Shown in pieces: positions 52,832 through 61,465 of a DNA stretch of 64,000 nt. The DNA is taken from the NCBI RefSeq assembly GCF_022012435.1, contig NZ_JAKLUA010000007.1, positions 310,001 to 374,000 of the forward strand. The letters are read 5' to 3'. The position numbers were made by a program, and so were the translations under genes. Position 1 is the stretch's first letter. Every line of letters starts with the position of its first letter. The notes beneath the pieces are model-generated. The model had not been told where the DNA came from, did no database searches, and saw only the letters and a list, made by a program, of their open reading frames with translations. Source of the DNA: Bradyrhizobium zhengyangense (GTDB lineage: Bacteria > Pseudomonadota > Alphaproteobacteria > Rhizobiales > Xanthobacteraceae).

Positions 52832-53149
52832 ATGGCCGATCCCGAAACACCCGCCGCCAATCAGGGGCCCGTCACCATTTCCACCTCGAGCTCGGAACGG
52901 GCGCCGATCATCTATTTCGACGGCGCATCCTGCTTCGGCCATCACAACGGCGCGATCCAGATCGAGCTGGCCGCAAATCTCCTGATGCCCATCGGTGCCG
53001 CCGTCAGGGTCGACGTGGTCCAGACCGCGCACCTACGCTGCAGCCCGGCCGCGGCACTCGCCTTGCGCGAAGCGCTCGACAAGGCGCTTGCGATGCTCAA
53101 GCTCGGCCAGCAGCAACCGGACGAGGCGATCCCGACGGTGAAGAACTGA
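52832..53149 (+). CDS. Conserved hypothetical small protein
   Basis: A 105-residue soluble protein of unknown function. It has a disordered N-terminus and a structured core with ERAPIIYFDGASCFGHHNG, and a helical tail (ALREALDKALAML) resembling the DUF3467-like group. GAGGAG eight bases before ATG supports translation. It precedes the Lon-N/Clp-N protein by 188 bases, and the two may be unrelated. Confidence 0.65.
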   Translation: MADPETPAANQGPVTISTSSSERAPIIYFDGASCFGHHNGAIQIELAANLLMPIGAAVRVDVVQTAHLRCSPAAALALREALDKALAMLKLGQQQPDEAIPTVKN

Positions 53150-53336
53150 GCAGGAACTGAGATTGACAGTCATCCGGCTTTGAGTCACTTTTCGTGCAGG
53201 TTGATACGACCTGCCGGTTGCACCCTCCGTGGTACGGTGAATGTATCGAGCCATCATCGGCCCCCTTTGCCCGAGCGACCGGGTCAGCAACGCAACCACC
53301 TGACACACCTGGATCGCTCATGCAGAGGAAGAACCG

Positions 53337-54563
53337 ATGCGCGATTTTCGCGATGCCAAGGCTATGGCGCAGACCTTGCGCGAATCCCTGACCACCAAGG
53401 CCGTCACCATCAGTCACAGCGAAAGCCTCGAACTGGTGTCGCGGATGCTCGGCATTGCCGACTGGAATACGTTGTCGGCGCTGCTTCACGCGGAGCGGGG
53501 TGATCTGTCGGCGCCGCCTGCGAAGCTCAAGACGACAACGGCGTACTATCCAGCCGTTCCGCTCCGCGATCTCGTTCCGTTTCCGAACGCGACTTATCCC
53601 ATGTTTGTGGGTCGCGAGAGCACCATCCAGGCTCTGAACCAGGCGTTTGAGGGCGGACGTGAGGTCGTGCTGGCGATCCAACGCGAGGCGGGTGTCGATG
53701 ATCCCCGATTTGCCGATGTCTACGAGATCGGTGTTCTGGCCCAGCTGCTCGAACTCGAACCGCTTGGCGATGGTACGTTCAGAGTGCTGACTCGGGGACT
53801 TCGGCGTGTTGCGATAGGCAGCTTTGCCGTTGAAGCGGCTGCCTATCGGGCTGAGGCGGCGGACGTCAGCGAGGCAGCGGTTCGCGATGCCCGGGATCTG
53901 ATCCGAAGCATCTATCAGCGTTTTCAGGACTACACGGCGGCGCACGGAATATTGGTGCCGGATATCTGGCTGTTCTTTGACCAAACCCGTGATCCCGGGC
54001 AGATCGCGGATATCGTCGCGACGCGAATGAAGTTGCCCATCAAGGACAAATACCAGCTTCTGGCGACGCTCGATCCCATGAAGCGGCTCGAGCGGATCGA
54101 GGCGTTACTCGACCTGCCGCAGCGCCCGGTTTCGGCAAGTTACATGGCCACGAAACGAAAGGCGCTCGAGTACGCTGATCGGCGTCGCCATCAATACGCG
54201 ACGCTCGAGCATCTGCTGCTCGCCCTGACCGATGATGCGGACGCCTCCGCCGTGATGCGCGCCTGCGAGGCCGATCTTGGCAAGCTGAGACAAAGCCTGA
54301 CGCAGTATCTCGACAACGAGCTCAAGCACATCGTGACCGAGGGCGGAAGCGCCGTGCCTACGCCGGCGTTCGAGCGCGTCGAGCAGCGCGCCGCGCTTCA
54401 CGCCCAGGAAGTCGGCGATCCCGCAGTGACCGGCGTCAATGCCCTCGTCGCTCTCTTTCCGGAGACGCGAAGCCCTGCGGCCCGCATGCTCGCCGAACAG
54501 GGCGTGTCGCGCTTTCGCGTAGACAAAGCCATTGTACGAAATGCCGCCAAGGACAAAGGCTAG
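53337..54563 (+). CDS. Lon substrate-binding domain / Clp N-domain fusion without ATPase or protease
   Basis: A 408-residue protein with three parts. Residues 1-55 are a small helical domain (RDFRDAKAMAQTLRESL... LGIADWNTLSALL) of the type often annotated near glyoxalase-like proteins. Residues about 72-262 form a Lon N-terminal substrate-binding domain (AVPLRDLVPFPNATYPMFVGR, IGVLAQLLELEPLGDGTFRV, LLDLPQRP). Residues about 275-400 resemble a Clp N-terminal repeat domain (RRRHQYATLEHLLLALTDD). There is no AAA+ module, no Ser-Lys protease domain and no signal peptide, so it looks like a free adaptor or substrate receptor. GGAAGA precedes the ATG. The domain set is unusual. Confidence 0.85.
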   Translation: MRDFRDAKAMAQTLRESLTTKAVTISHSESLELVSRMLGIADWNTLSALLHAERGDLSAPPAKLKTTTAYYPAVPLRDLVPFPNATYPMFVGRESTIQALNQAFEGGREVVLAIQREAGVDDPRFADVYEIGVLAQLLELEPLGDGTFRVLTRGLRRVAIGSFAVEAAAYRAEAADVSEAAVRDARDLIRSIYQRFQDYTAAHGILVPDIWLFFDQTRDPGQIADIVATRMKLPIKDKYQLLATLDPMKRLERIEALLDLPQRPVSASYMATKRKALEYADRRRHQYATLEHLLLALTDDADASAVMRACEADLGKLRQSLTQYLDNELKHIVTEGGSAVPTPAFERVEQRAALHAQEVGDPAVTGVNALVALFPETRSPAARMLAEQGVSRFRVDKAIVRNAAKDKG

Positions 54564-54579
54564 CGCGCGCGGCGGCGGC

Positions 54580-56055
54580 TTACGCCTTGGTCACATGCAC
54601 CGACGGCGTCTTGCCGCCGTTCCACTTGCCGTCCAGCGCGCGCTCGATCTGGGCGGCGAGTTGCAGCAGCAGGCCGTCATTGGCCTGCTTGGCGATGGCC
54701 TGGATGCCGAGCGGCAGGCCGTGGTCCTGGGCGGCCATCGGCAGCGAGATCGCCGGCATGCCGCAGAGATTGCCGAGCGGCGTGAAGGCGAAGAAGCGCC
54801 AGAGATTGTCGAACCAGTCGAGCACGTCAGGATTGTCGGAGAGGGTGAGATATTGCTTCGTGCCCACTTTCGGCGTCGGCAGCGCCGTGATCGGCGTCAG
54901 GATCACGTCCCACTGCTCGAAGAAGCTGCCGAAGCCGCGCGAGGTCGTGTTGAACACGGCCTGCATCTTCGCACGGTCGGCGAAGCTGGTATGAAGCCCG
55001 GCTTCCCAGATCCGGATGTTCATGGGCTCGATCAGATCTTCCGGCGGGCGCTCCAGCCCGCGCGCGGCGAGCATGTTGGAGATCACGACCGAGAAATTCG
55101 AGATGTAGCAGGTGGTCTGCGCGGCGAAGGCGGCGCGGAAATCGAGTTCGGGCAGTGCGTAATCGACGTGATGGCCGAGGCCTTCCAGGAAGCGACCAGT
55201 CTTCTCCAGCTCGGCGGCGATCTCCGGCGTCGCGGTGTAATCGCCCCAGGTGTGCGACAGCGCGATCCGCAGCTTCGATGGATCGCGCTTGATCATCTCG
55301 CTGTAAGGCTGCGCTGTGGTCCAGAACGGCATGAACTCGCCCGGCGCAGGCCCGCGGGCATGATCGACGAAAGCCGCTGTATCGCGCACCGAGCGCGACT
55401 GGCAGCCCTGGATCGAAACGAGACCGGTGAGATCGGACATGTGCGGCGCCAGCGAGAACACGCCGCGCGAGACTTTCAGACCGATATTGCCGTTGACGCC
55501 GGCGGGAATGCGGATCGAGCCGCCGCCGTCGGTTGCGTGCGCGATCGGCACCACGCCGGCCGCCACCATCGCGGCGCTGCCCGCCGACGAACCGCAGGTG
55601 GTGTAATCGGTATTCCAGGGATTGCGCGTGACGTAGACAGCCGGATTGTCGGCCGAAGAGCACACCCCGAACTCCGGCGTCGTCGTGCGCCCGATCAGAT
55701 TGAGTCCTGCCTGGCGGAATTTCCCGGTCAGGAATGTGTCGGCCGCGGCGCGATTGCCCCGCATCAACAGCGAGCCCATCTCCTGCAGCCGGCCCTTCAT
55801 GGTCGGCCCGAGATCCTTCATCAGGAAGGGCAGGCCGGCGAAGGGCCCCGCGAGATTGGCGCCGTCCTTGGCGGGGTCGGCGATCACGTCATCGAACAGC
55901 TCGACCACGCCCGACAGCGTCGGATTGACCTTGGCGACGGCGGCCGCGGCCTGCCGTGCCAATTCCTTTGCCGTCAGCTCACCCTTGCGGACGCGTGCCG
56001 CAAGGCCAACGCCATCGTGCTGCGCCCATTCGTTCCAGCTCATCGGCAAAGTCAT
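54580..56055 (-). CDS. Amidase signature family hydrolase
   Basis: A 491-residue amidase with a Ser-cisSer-Lys triad: Lys80 in PFLMKDLGPT, the cis-Ser at about 156 in TCGSSAGSAAM, and Ser180 in ATDGGGSIRIPAG. It hydrolyses a carboxamide; the substrate is unknown, though relatives include 6-aminohexanoate-oligomer and aryl-amide hydrolases. ATG 56055 is chosen over the longer frame to 56115. It lies downstream of a ring-opening amidohydrolase on the same strand, so both may degrade the same nitrogen compound. Confidence 0.88.
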   Translation of the reverse strand: MTLPMSWNEWAQHDGVGLAARVRKGELTAKELARQAAAAVAKVNPTLSGVVELFDDVIADPAKDGANLAGPFAGLPFLMKDLGPTMKGRLQEMGSLLMRGNRAAADTFLTGKFRQAGLNLIGRTTTPEFGVCSSADNPAVYVTRNPWNTDYTTCGSSAGSAAMVAAGVVPIAHATDGGGSIRIPAGVNGNIGLKVSRGVFSLAPHMSDLTGLVSIQGCQSRSVRDTAAFVDHARGPAPGEFMPFWTTAQPYSEMIKRDPSKLRIALSHTWGDYTATPEIAAELEKTGRFLEGLGHHVDYALPELDFRAAFAAQTTCYISNFSVVISNMLAARGLERPPEDLIEPMNIRIWEAGLHTSFADRAKMQAVFNTTSRGFGSFFEQWDVILTPITALPTPKVGTKQYLTLSDNPDVLDWFDNLWRFFAFTPLGNLCGMPAISLPMAAQDHGLPLGIQAIAKQANDGLLLQLAAQIERALDGKWNGGKTPSVHVTKA

Positions 56056-56163
56056 GAAGTCAAAATCCCCTTGGATAGCGGCGCCACCTTTTTCGCAAGG
56101 ACCCGCGTGAATCAACTGAGCCGGCGCGAGGGGCAGGGTTGCGCCGGGCGGAGGGGTTGCCTC

Positions 56164-57279
56164 TCAATCGGAGAGCCGCGCGATCACCGCAACCGGGCCG
56201 CCGCCGGCGGGGCCCTGGTGCTCGGCGCCGCCGGAGACGTAGACCGCGCCGGTAGCCGCAAGGCCGGCGATCAGTCCGCCGACCGCCGCGCGGGCGTGGC
56301 GTGTCGAGCTGATGTCGGTGTCCTCGAGCATTGTGTGGCGGAGGCCGCGCACGGTGCCGTCAGGCGAAGCCTCGGCCTTGGCGAGCACGTTGACGAACTC
56401 GCGGCCGGCTTTTGCCGGCGCGCCAAGTCCGACACTAAGTCCGACGCTATTCAGCGCTTCTGTCACGGCAGCAGCATCGATCGCATCGCTCATCACGGCA
56501 TGGCCGATCTCGAATTCGCTCGCTGATGCCCCCGAATTGCCGAGCACGATGACGACGTTGTGCATCAGCTCGATCCCTGACGAGGTCGAGGCCACCTTCG
56601 AGAACAGATCGTAGCGCCGCAGCACGTCCTCGTCGCGGACGTCCGCGGCGATCTCGCCGAGCGCGACTGCAACGCCGAGCGCGGAAGCGCCGCGCGAATA
56701 GGCCATCGAGCCGTAGGCGCTGATCGTCGCCGTCTTGTGGCCGCGCGCGGCGGCCGCCTCGACACGCTCACTGGTGAGCAGCGGGCACTTGATCTGGACG
56801 AAATGGACATCCGAAGCATCGCTGATGCCGGCATCTTCCATCGCGGCCTTCACCGCTTTGGCGGTCTCGGTGATCTGGGCGGAGCGGCCGAGCTCTTCGG
56901 GCAGGAAATCCCGGGTTTGCGCCATGCCGATGCTCAGGCGCTTGCCTGACATGTTTGCCGGGCGCTCCGCCTCGCGGCGCGTGAATACCGTGATGTGTGG
57001 GCTGAGCACGCCCTCGGTCCCGCCGGACATCACGAAGGCGATGCGTTGCTCGACCGCGTGCGGCGTCAGGCCCAGCTTCGGCGCCAGCGCCGCGCAAAGC
57101 GCGGCGACGGCATATTCCCGGGTGAAATCGTTGACGCCGCCATTGCCCTCGGTCTTGCCGAGGATGGCGAGAATGGAGGCGGGATCAATCGCGCCTGAGC
57201 CGATCAGGCTCATGAGGCCGGAGACGTCGCCGGGACCCTTGGTGGCGATCTTGAAAACGCCGACCGACGTGGTGCGCAT
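56164..57279 (-). CDS. Ring-opening amidohydrolase (cyanuric acid hydrolase/barbiturase family)
   Basis: A 371-residue protein of the small AtzD/barbiturase family, built from three similar domains each donating to one active site. Motifs are AFVMSGGTEGVLSPHITVF, AYGSMAYSRGASALGVAVAL and the C-terminal GAEHQGPAGGGPVAVIA. Members hydrolyse cyanuric acid or barbiturate, or a related ring. GAGG nine bases before ATG 57279 fixes the start, although the frame is open far upstream to 59088 antisense to tex. It precedes the amidase by 108 bases. Confidence 0.87.
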   Translation of the reverse strand: MRTTSVGVFKIATKGPGDVSGLMSLIGSGAIDPASILAILGKTEGNGGVNDFTREYAVAALCAALAPKLGLTPHAVEQRIAFVMSGGTEGVLSPHITVFTRREAERPANMSGKRLSIGMAQTRDFLPEELGRSAQITETAKAVKAAMEDAGISDASDVHFVQIKCPLLTSERVEAAAARGHKTATISAYGSMAYSRGASALGVAVALGEIAADVRDEDVLRRYDLFSKVASTSSGIELMHNVVIVLGNSGASASEFEIGHAVMSDAIDAAAVTEALNSVGLSVGLGAPAKAGREFVNVLAKAEASPDGTVRGLRHTMLEDTDISSTRHARAAVGGLIAGLAATGAVYVSGGAEHQGPAGGGPVAVIARLSD

Positions 57280-57675
57280 GGATGGTCCTCGTGGGCAGTT
57301 CGGTGGTCCGGCGCGCCCAACAGCCGTGGAAGCGGGGTGGATGTCAATCCCTGATGTTGTCCTGGCGAAAGCCATGTCCAATGCATAGAGGTCGAACACA
57401 TAGATCATGTTGTTTTGGTCTCGTGCCCCGGACGCAGTGCAGCGCCCCTTCGGCGGTGCGCAGCAACGCAAGAGCGTTGCAGCGTGTCCGGGACACGAGC
57501 GCCAATACCCGCGACACCCCCATGATTGTGGCGAGATCGCATCGGTCTGGCAAAAAATCCTCTGTCGACGGTTGCGCGCCGCACCTTGATGAATCAACCT
57601 TGGTTGGTCCATAAGCGGCGTCCCGCGGCCCGATTTCGGTTTGCGTCGCGTGCATGGATGGAGAGGAAATCTCGC
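57280..57675. other. Divergent intergenic region with repeats
   Basis: 396 bases between the ring-opening hydrolase and tex. It contains one half of the CTGGCGAAAGCCA repeat (57359-57379) and a second palindromic repeat (57420-57499). Promoters for both genes must lie here but I cannot place them. Confidence 0.5.
57420..57499. repeat. Palindromic intergenic repeat
   Basis: CTCGTG (57420-57425) is mirrored by CACGAG (57494-57499), with CCCCGGAC and GTCCGGGA inside and GCAGCG/GCGCAGC-type hairpins in the middle. The layout matches the other paired repeats in this window. Confidence 0.7.
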
Positions 57676-60012
57676 GTGGCAAATATCAACCAGAAAATTG
57701 CGCAGGAGCTTGGGGTACGGGCGGAGCAGGTCGAGGCGGCGGTGACGCTGCTCGACGGCGGCGCCACGGTTCCCTTCATCGCGCGCTACCGCAAGGAAGC
57801 GACCGGTGCGCTCGACGACGCGCAATTGCGCACCCTGGAGGAGCGCCTGGTTTACCTGCGCGAGCTCGAAGACCGCCGCAAGGCCATCCTCGAATCGGTC
57901 CGCGAGCAGGGCAAGCTCGATGCCGCGCTGGAAGACTCGATCATGGCCGCCGACAGCAAGGCGCGCCTCGAAGACATTTATCTGCCGTTCAAGCCGAAGC
58001 GCCGCACCAAGGCGGAGATCGCCAAGGAAGCCGGCCTCGAGCCGCTCGCCAACCAACTGATGGTGGAACCCGCCAATGATCCCAGGATCGTCGCCGAAGC
58101 CTTCATCAATGCCGAGAAGGGCGTTGCCGATGCCGTGGCCGCGCTCGATGGCGCCCGCGCCATCCTGGTCGAACGCTTCGATGAAGACGCCGATTTGATC
58201 GGTGCCTTGCGTGAGGAGATGTGGACCAATGCGCGCATGGCCTCCAAGGTGCGCGACGGCAAGAAGACCGAGGGCGAAAAATTCGCCGACTATTTCGACT
58301 TCTCCGAGCCGCTGACGAAACTGCCGTCGCATCGCATCCTCGCGATGTTCCGCGGGGAGAAGGAAGAGATCCTCGATCTCCAGATCCAGGCTGAGGAAGC
58401 GCCGCCCGCCGGTGTTCCGGGCGCCTACGAGCTGAAGATCATGAAGCGGTTCGGCATCGCCGACCTCAAGCGCGCTGGCGACCGCTGGTTGATCGACACG
58501 GTGCGCTGGGCTTGGCGCACCAAGATCCAGGTGCACCTCAATATCGACCTGCGTATGCGGCTGTGGAACGCGGCCGAGACTGAAGCCGTGCGCGTGTTCG
58601 CCTCGAACCTGCGCGACCTGCTGCTGGCCGCGCCCGCCGGCACCCGCGCCACCATGGGCCTCGATCCCGGGTACCGCACCGGCGTCAAGGTCGCCGTGAC
58701 AGATGCGACCGGCAAGGTGGTCGATACCGCCGTGATCTATCCGCACGAGCCGCAGCGGCAGTGGAACGAGTCGCTCGCGATCCTGGGCAAGCTTGCGATC
58801 AAGCATCGCGTCGAGTTGATCGCGATCGGCAACGGCACCGCCTCGCGCGAGACCGACAAGCTCGCGGGCGAGCTGGTCAAGGGCCTCGCCGAGCTGAAGA
58901 TGTCGAAGATCGTGGTGTCGGAAGCCGGCGCCTCGGTCTATTCCGCCTCGGCCTTCGCCTCGGAGGAGTTGCCCGGCCTCGACGTCACCCTGCGCGGTGC
59001 GGTCTCGATCGCCCGCCGTCTTCAGGATCCGCTCGCCGAGCTCGTCAAGATCGAGCCCAAGGCGATCGGCGTCGGCCAGTATCAGCACGATCTCGGTCAG
59101 GCCAAGCTGGCCAAATCACTCGATGCCGTGGTCGAAGACTGCGTGAACGCGGTTGGTGTCGACGTCAACACGGCCTCCGCGCCGCTGCTCGCGCGCGTGT
59201 CGGGCGTCGGCTCGGGCCTCGCGCAAAGCATCGTGGCCCATCGCGATGCCAACGGACCGTTCAAGTCGCGCAAAGCTTTGAAGGAAGTGCCGCGGCTTGG
59301 GCCGAAGGCGTTCGAGCAGTGCGCAGGCTTTTTGCGCATCCTCGGCGGCGAAGACCCGCTCGATGCCTCCGGCGTCCATCCGGAAGCCTATCCGGTGGTG
59401 CGTCGCATCCTTGCAGCGACCAAGAGCGACATCAAGGCGCTGATCGGCTCGAGCGAGATCGTGCGTACGCTGAAGCCGAAGGATTTCGTCGACGAGACCT
59501 TTGGTCTGCCGACCGTCACCGACATCTTGAAGGAATTGGAAAAGCCCGGTCGCGATCCGCGTCCGGCATTCAAGGCCGCGGTGTTCAAGGAGGGCGTCGA
59601 GGAGATCAAGCATCTCCAGAAGGGCATGATCCTGGAGGGTACCGTGACCAATGTCGCGGCCTTCGGCGCCTTCGTCGACATCGGCGTGCACCAGGACGGC
59701 CTCGTTCACATCTCGGCGATGTCGAAGAACTTCATCAAGGATCCGCGCGAGGTGGTGAAGCCCGGCGACATCGTCAAGGTCAAGGTGTTGGACTTCGAGG
59801 TCGCCCGCAAGCGCATCTCGCTGACCCTGCGCCTCGACGACGAGGTCGGCGCCAAGAAGGACGCCCCCGGCATGCAGCGCGACAACGGCGCGCGCAATCC
59901 GGCGCGTATGATCTCCTCGGCCCCGCGCAAGCAAGAATCCTCCGACGGTGGCGGCGCGCTCGCCGAGGCGATGCGCCGCGCCGCGGAGAAGAATAACGGC
60001 AAGCGGGCGTAA
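57676..60012 (+). CDS. Tex family transcription accessory protein
   Basis: A 778-residue RNA-binding protein. It has the helical N-terminal Tex domain (VPFIARYRKEATGALDD), a YqgF/RNase H-like domain (GLDPGYRTGVKVAVTDATG), a helix-hairpin-helix module (LLARVSGVGSGLAQSIVAHR) and a C-terminal S1 domain (ILEGTVTNVAAFGAFVDIGV). Tex acts on transcription or translation in several bacteria. I use GTG 57676, giving the usual N-terminus beginning MANINQKIAQELG; ATG 57658 would add six residues. A perfect 11-base hairpin follows the stop. Confidence 0.93.
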   Translation: MANINQKIAQELGVRAEQVEAAVTLLDGGATVPFIARYRKEATGALDDAQLRTLEERLVYLRELEDRRKAILESVREQGKLDAALEDSIMAADSKARLEDIYLPFKPKRRTKAEIAKEAGLEPLANQLMVEPANDPRIVAEAFINAEKGVADAVAALDGARAILVERFDEDADLIGALREEMWTNARMASKVRDGKKTEGEKFADYFDFSEPLTKLPSHRILAMFRGEKEEILDLQIQAEEAPPAGVPGAYELKIMKRFGIADLKRAGDRWLIDTVRWAWRTKIQVHLNIDLRMRLWNAAETEAVRVFASNLRDLLLAAPAGTRATMGLDPGYRTGVKVAVTDATGKVVDTAVIYPHEPQRQWNESLAILGKLAIKHRVELIAIGNGTASRETDKLAGELVKGLAELKMSKIVVSEAGASVYSASAFASEELPGLDVTLRGAVSIARRLQDPLAELVKIEPKAIGVGQYQHDLGQAKLAKSLDAVVEDCVNAVGVDVNTASAPLLARVSGVGSGLAQSIVAHRDANGPFKSRKALKEVPRLGPKAFEQCAGFLRILGGEDPLDASGVHPEAYPVVRRILAATKSDIKALIGSSEIVRTLKPKDFVDETFGLPTVTDILKELEKPGRDPRPAFKAAVFKEGVEEIKHLQKGMILEGTVTNVAAFGAFVDIGVHQDGLVHISAMSKNFIKDPREVVKPGDIVKVKVLDFEVARKRISLTLRLDDEVGAKKDAPGMQRDNGARNPARMISSAPRKQESSDGGGALAEAMRRAAEKNNGKRA

Positions 60013-60020
60013 CTCCTTAA

Positions 60021-60047
60021 CCTCTCCCCGCTCTTTGCGGGGAGAGG
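60021..60047. terminator. Perfect 11-base hairpin downstream of tex
   Basis: CCTCTCCCCGC (60021-60031) pairs with GCGGGGAGAGG (60037-60047). There is no U-run, so it may act through Rho or stabilise the transcript. The stem core repeats those at 4745 and 45926. Confidence 0.6.
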
Positions 60048-60171
60048 GCATGCATCCTGACTTCGGCGTCAGAATCTGGCGCCTTTGTAAGTTGAAGGAG
60101 CCTGTCCCTTCCTTTCATCTGAGCATCCTTGTGCGGCGCGGTCACCGCCGCACTGCAAGGAGGATGCTTCG

Positions 60172-60675
60172 ATGAACAACAGGATTCTCAAAGGCCTCAC
60201 TGCGGCGGCGAGCGCCGCAGCGATGGCACTGGCTTCACCGGTGCTGGCCCGAGGCGGCGGCGGAGGCGGCGGTCACGGCGGCTTCGGTGGTGGTGGTGGC
60301 CACTTCACTGGCGGCGGCATGCACGCCGGCGGCTTCGGCGGCATGCATGTCGGCGGCATGGGCGGTGCGCACTTCGCCCATGTTGGTGGACCGGGCTTCG
60401 GCGGGGCTCGCTTTGCCCATGTCGGCGGACCTGGCTTCGGTGGCGTGCGCTTTGCGCATGCGGCGATCGGGCCGCGCTTCGTCGGCGGCGGCTGGCATGG
60501 GCGGCCCTTCATCGGCCGTCACGCCTTCTTCTTCCACCATCACCATTTCCGCCGTTTCGCCGTGTTCGGCGCGCCCTATTACTATTCAAATTATTACGAC
60601 GACGGCTGTTGGCGCAGGAATTGGACGCCCTATGGGTGGCAATGGGTCAATGTGTGCGGGGACAATTGGTACTAG
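60172..60675 (+). CDS. Exported Gly/His-rich low-complexity protein
   Basis: A 167-residue protein with a signal peptide (LTAAASAAAMALASPVLA) and a mature part made of Gly/His/Phe repeats, including tandem HVGGPGFGGARFAHVGGPGF units and an FFFHHHHF stretch. The C-terminus is aromatic with a Cys pair (DDGCWRRNW, VCGDNWY). The histidines could bind metal; the fold is not otherwise recognisable. AAGGAGG seven bases before ATG is a strong ribosome-binding site. It precedes a two-component pair and might be its target or unrelated. Confidence 0.75.
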   Translation: MNNRILKGLTAAASAAAMALASPVLARGGGGGGGHGGFGGGGGHFTGGGMHAGGFGGMHVGGMGGAHFAHVGGPGFGGARFAHVGGPGFGGVRFAHAAIGPRFVGGGWHGRPFIGRHAFFFHHHHFRRFAVFGAPYYYSNYYDDGCWRRNWTPYGWQWVNVCGDNWY

Positions 60676-60772
60676 CATCGCCGGACCGCACCATTGTCGC
60701 GATCGCCACCGGGTGGTTCCGCTCAGCCCCGGAACGGGATAATCTGGTGGCGATCGTCGCGCGGAGTTCGTC

Positions 60773-61465
60773 ATGACCGGAGGCCATCGCCGTATCCTCG
60801 TCGTCGAGGACGATCCGGAAACCGCAGGCCAGCTCGTCGAGGAGTTGACGACATCAGGTTATGAGGTCGATCTCGCCGCTACGGGACGTGAAGCCCTCAA
60901 CCACGGCGCTGCGCGCGACTATGCCGTGATCACCATCGACCGTATGCTGCCCGACATCGACGGCATCGCCGTGATGCGGCAGATGCGCGACGACGGCGTT
61001 GCCTCGCCGTTCCTCATCATCTCCGCGCTCGGCGAGGTCGACGACCGCGTGCGCGGCTTGCGCGCCGGCGGCGACGATTACCTCGTCAAGCCGTTTTCCT
61101 TCGTCGAGCTGCTCGCGCGCCTCGAGGCGCTCGGGCGCCGCAGCGAGACCATCGCCAAGGAGACTATCCTGCGCGTCGGCGATCTCGCCGTCGACCTGAT
61201 CGCGCGCAATGCCAGCCGCCGCGGCCGCAAGATCCCGCTGTTGCCGCGCGAATTTCAATTGCTCGAATATCTCGTGCGCAATGAGGGGCGCGTCGTCTCC
61301 CGCGCGATGCTGCTCCAGCACGTCTGGGACCTGCATTTCGATCCCTCCACCAACATCATCGACGTCTATGTCGGACGCGTCCGCCGCAAGGTCGACGATG
61401 CCCAGGCCTATCCATTGATCCACACCATCCGCGGCATCGGATATTGCCTCCGTGCTCCTGGTTAA
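60773..61465 (+). CDS. OmpR-type response regulator
   Basis: A 230-residue regulator with a receiver domain (ILVVEDDPETA, Asp56 in TIDRMLPD, Lys106 in YLVKPFSF) and a winged-helix DNA-binding domain (REFQLLEYLVRNEGRVVSRA, IDVYVGRVRRKVD). It overlaps the sensor kinase gene by 14 bases, which is typical of translationally coupled two-component pairs. The ATG has GGAG upstream. Confidence 0.93.
   Translation: MTGGHRRILVVEDDPETAGQLVEELTTSGYEVDLAATGREALNHGAARDYAVITIDRMLPDIDGIAVMRQMRDDGVASPFLIISALGEVDDRVRGLRAGGDDYLVKPFSFVELLARLEALGRRSETIAKETILRVGDLAVDLIARNASRRGRKIPLLPREFQLLEYLVRNEGRVVSRAMLLQHVWDLHFDPSTNIIDVYVGRVRRKVDDAQAYPLIHTIRGIGYCLRAPG

Noticed and set aside
57280..59088. Upstream extension of the ring-opening amidohydrolase frame
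   Set aside because: The frame stays open antisense to tex, but GAGG and ATG at 57279 give the normal family length.
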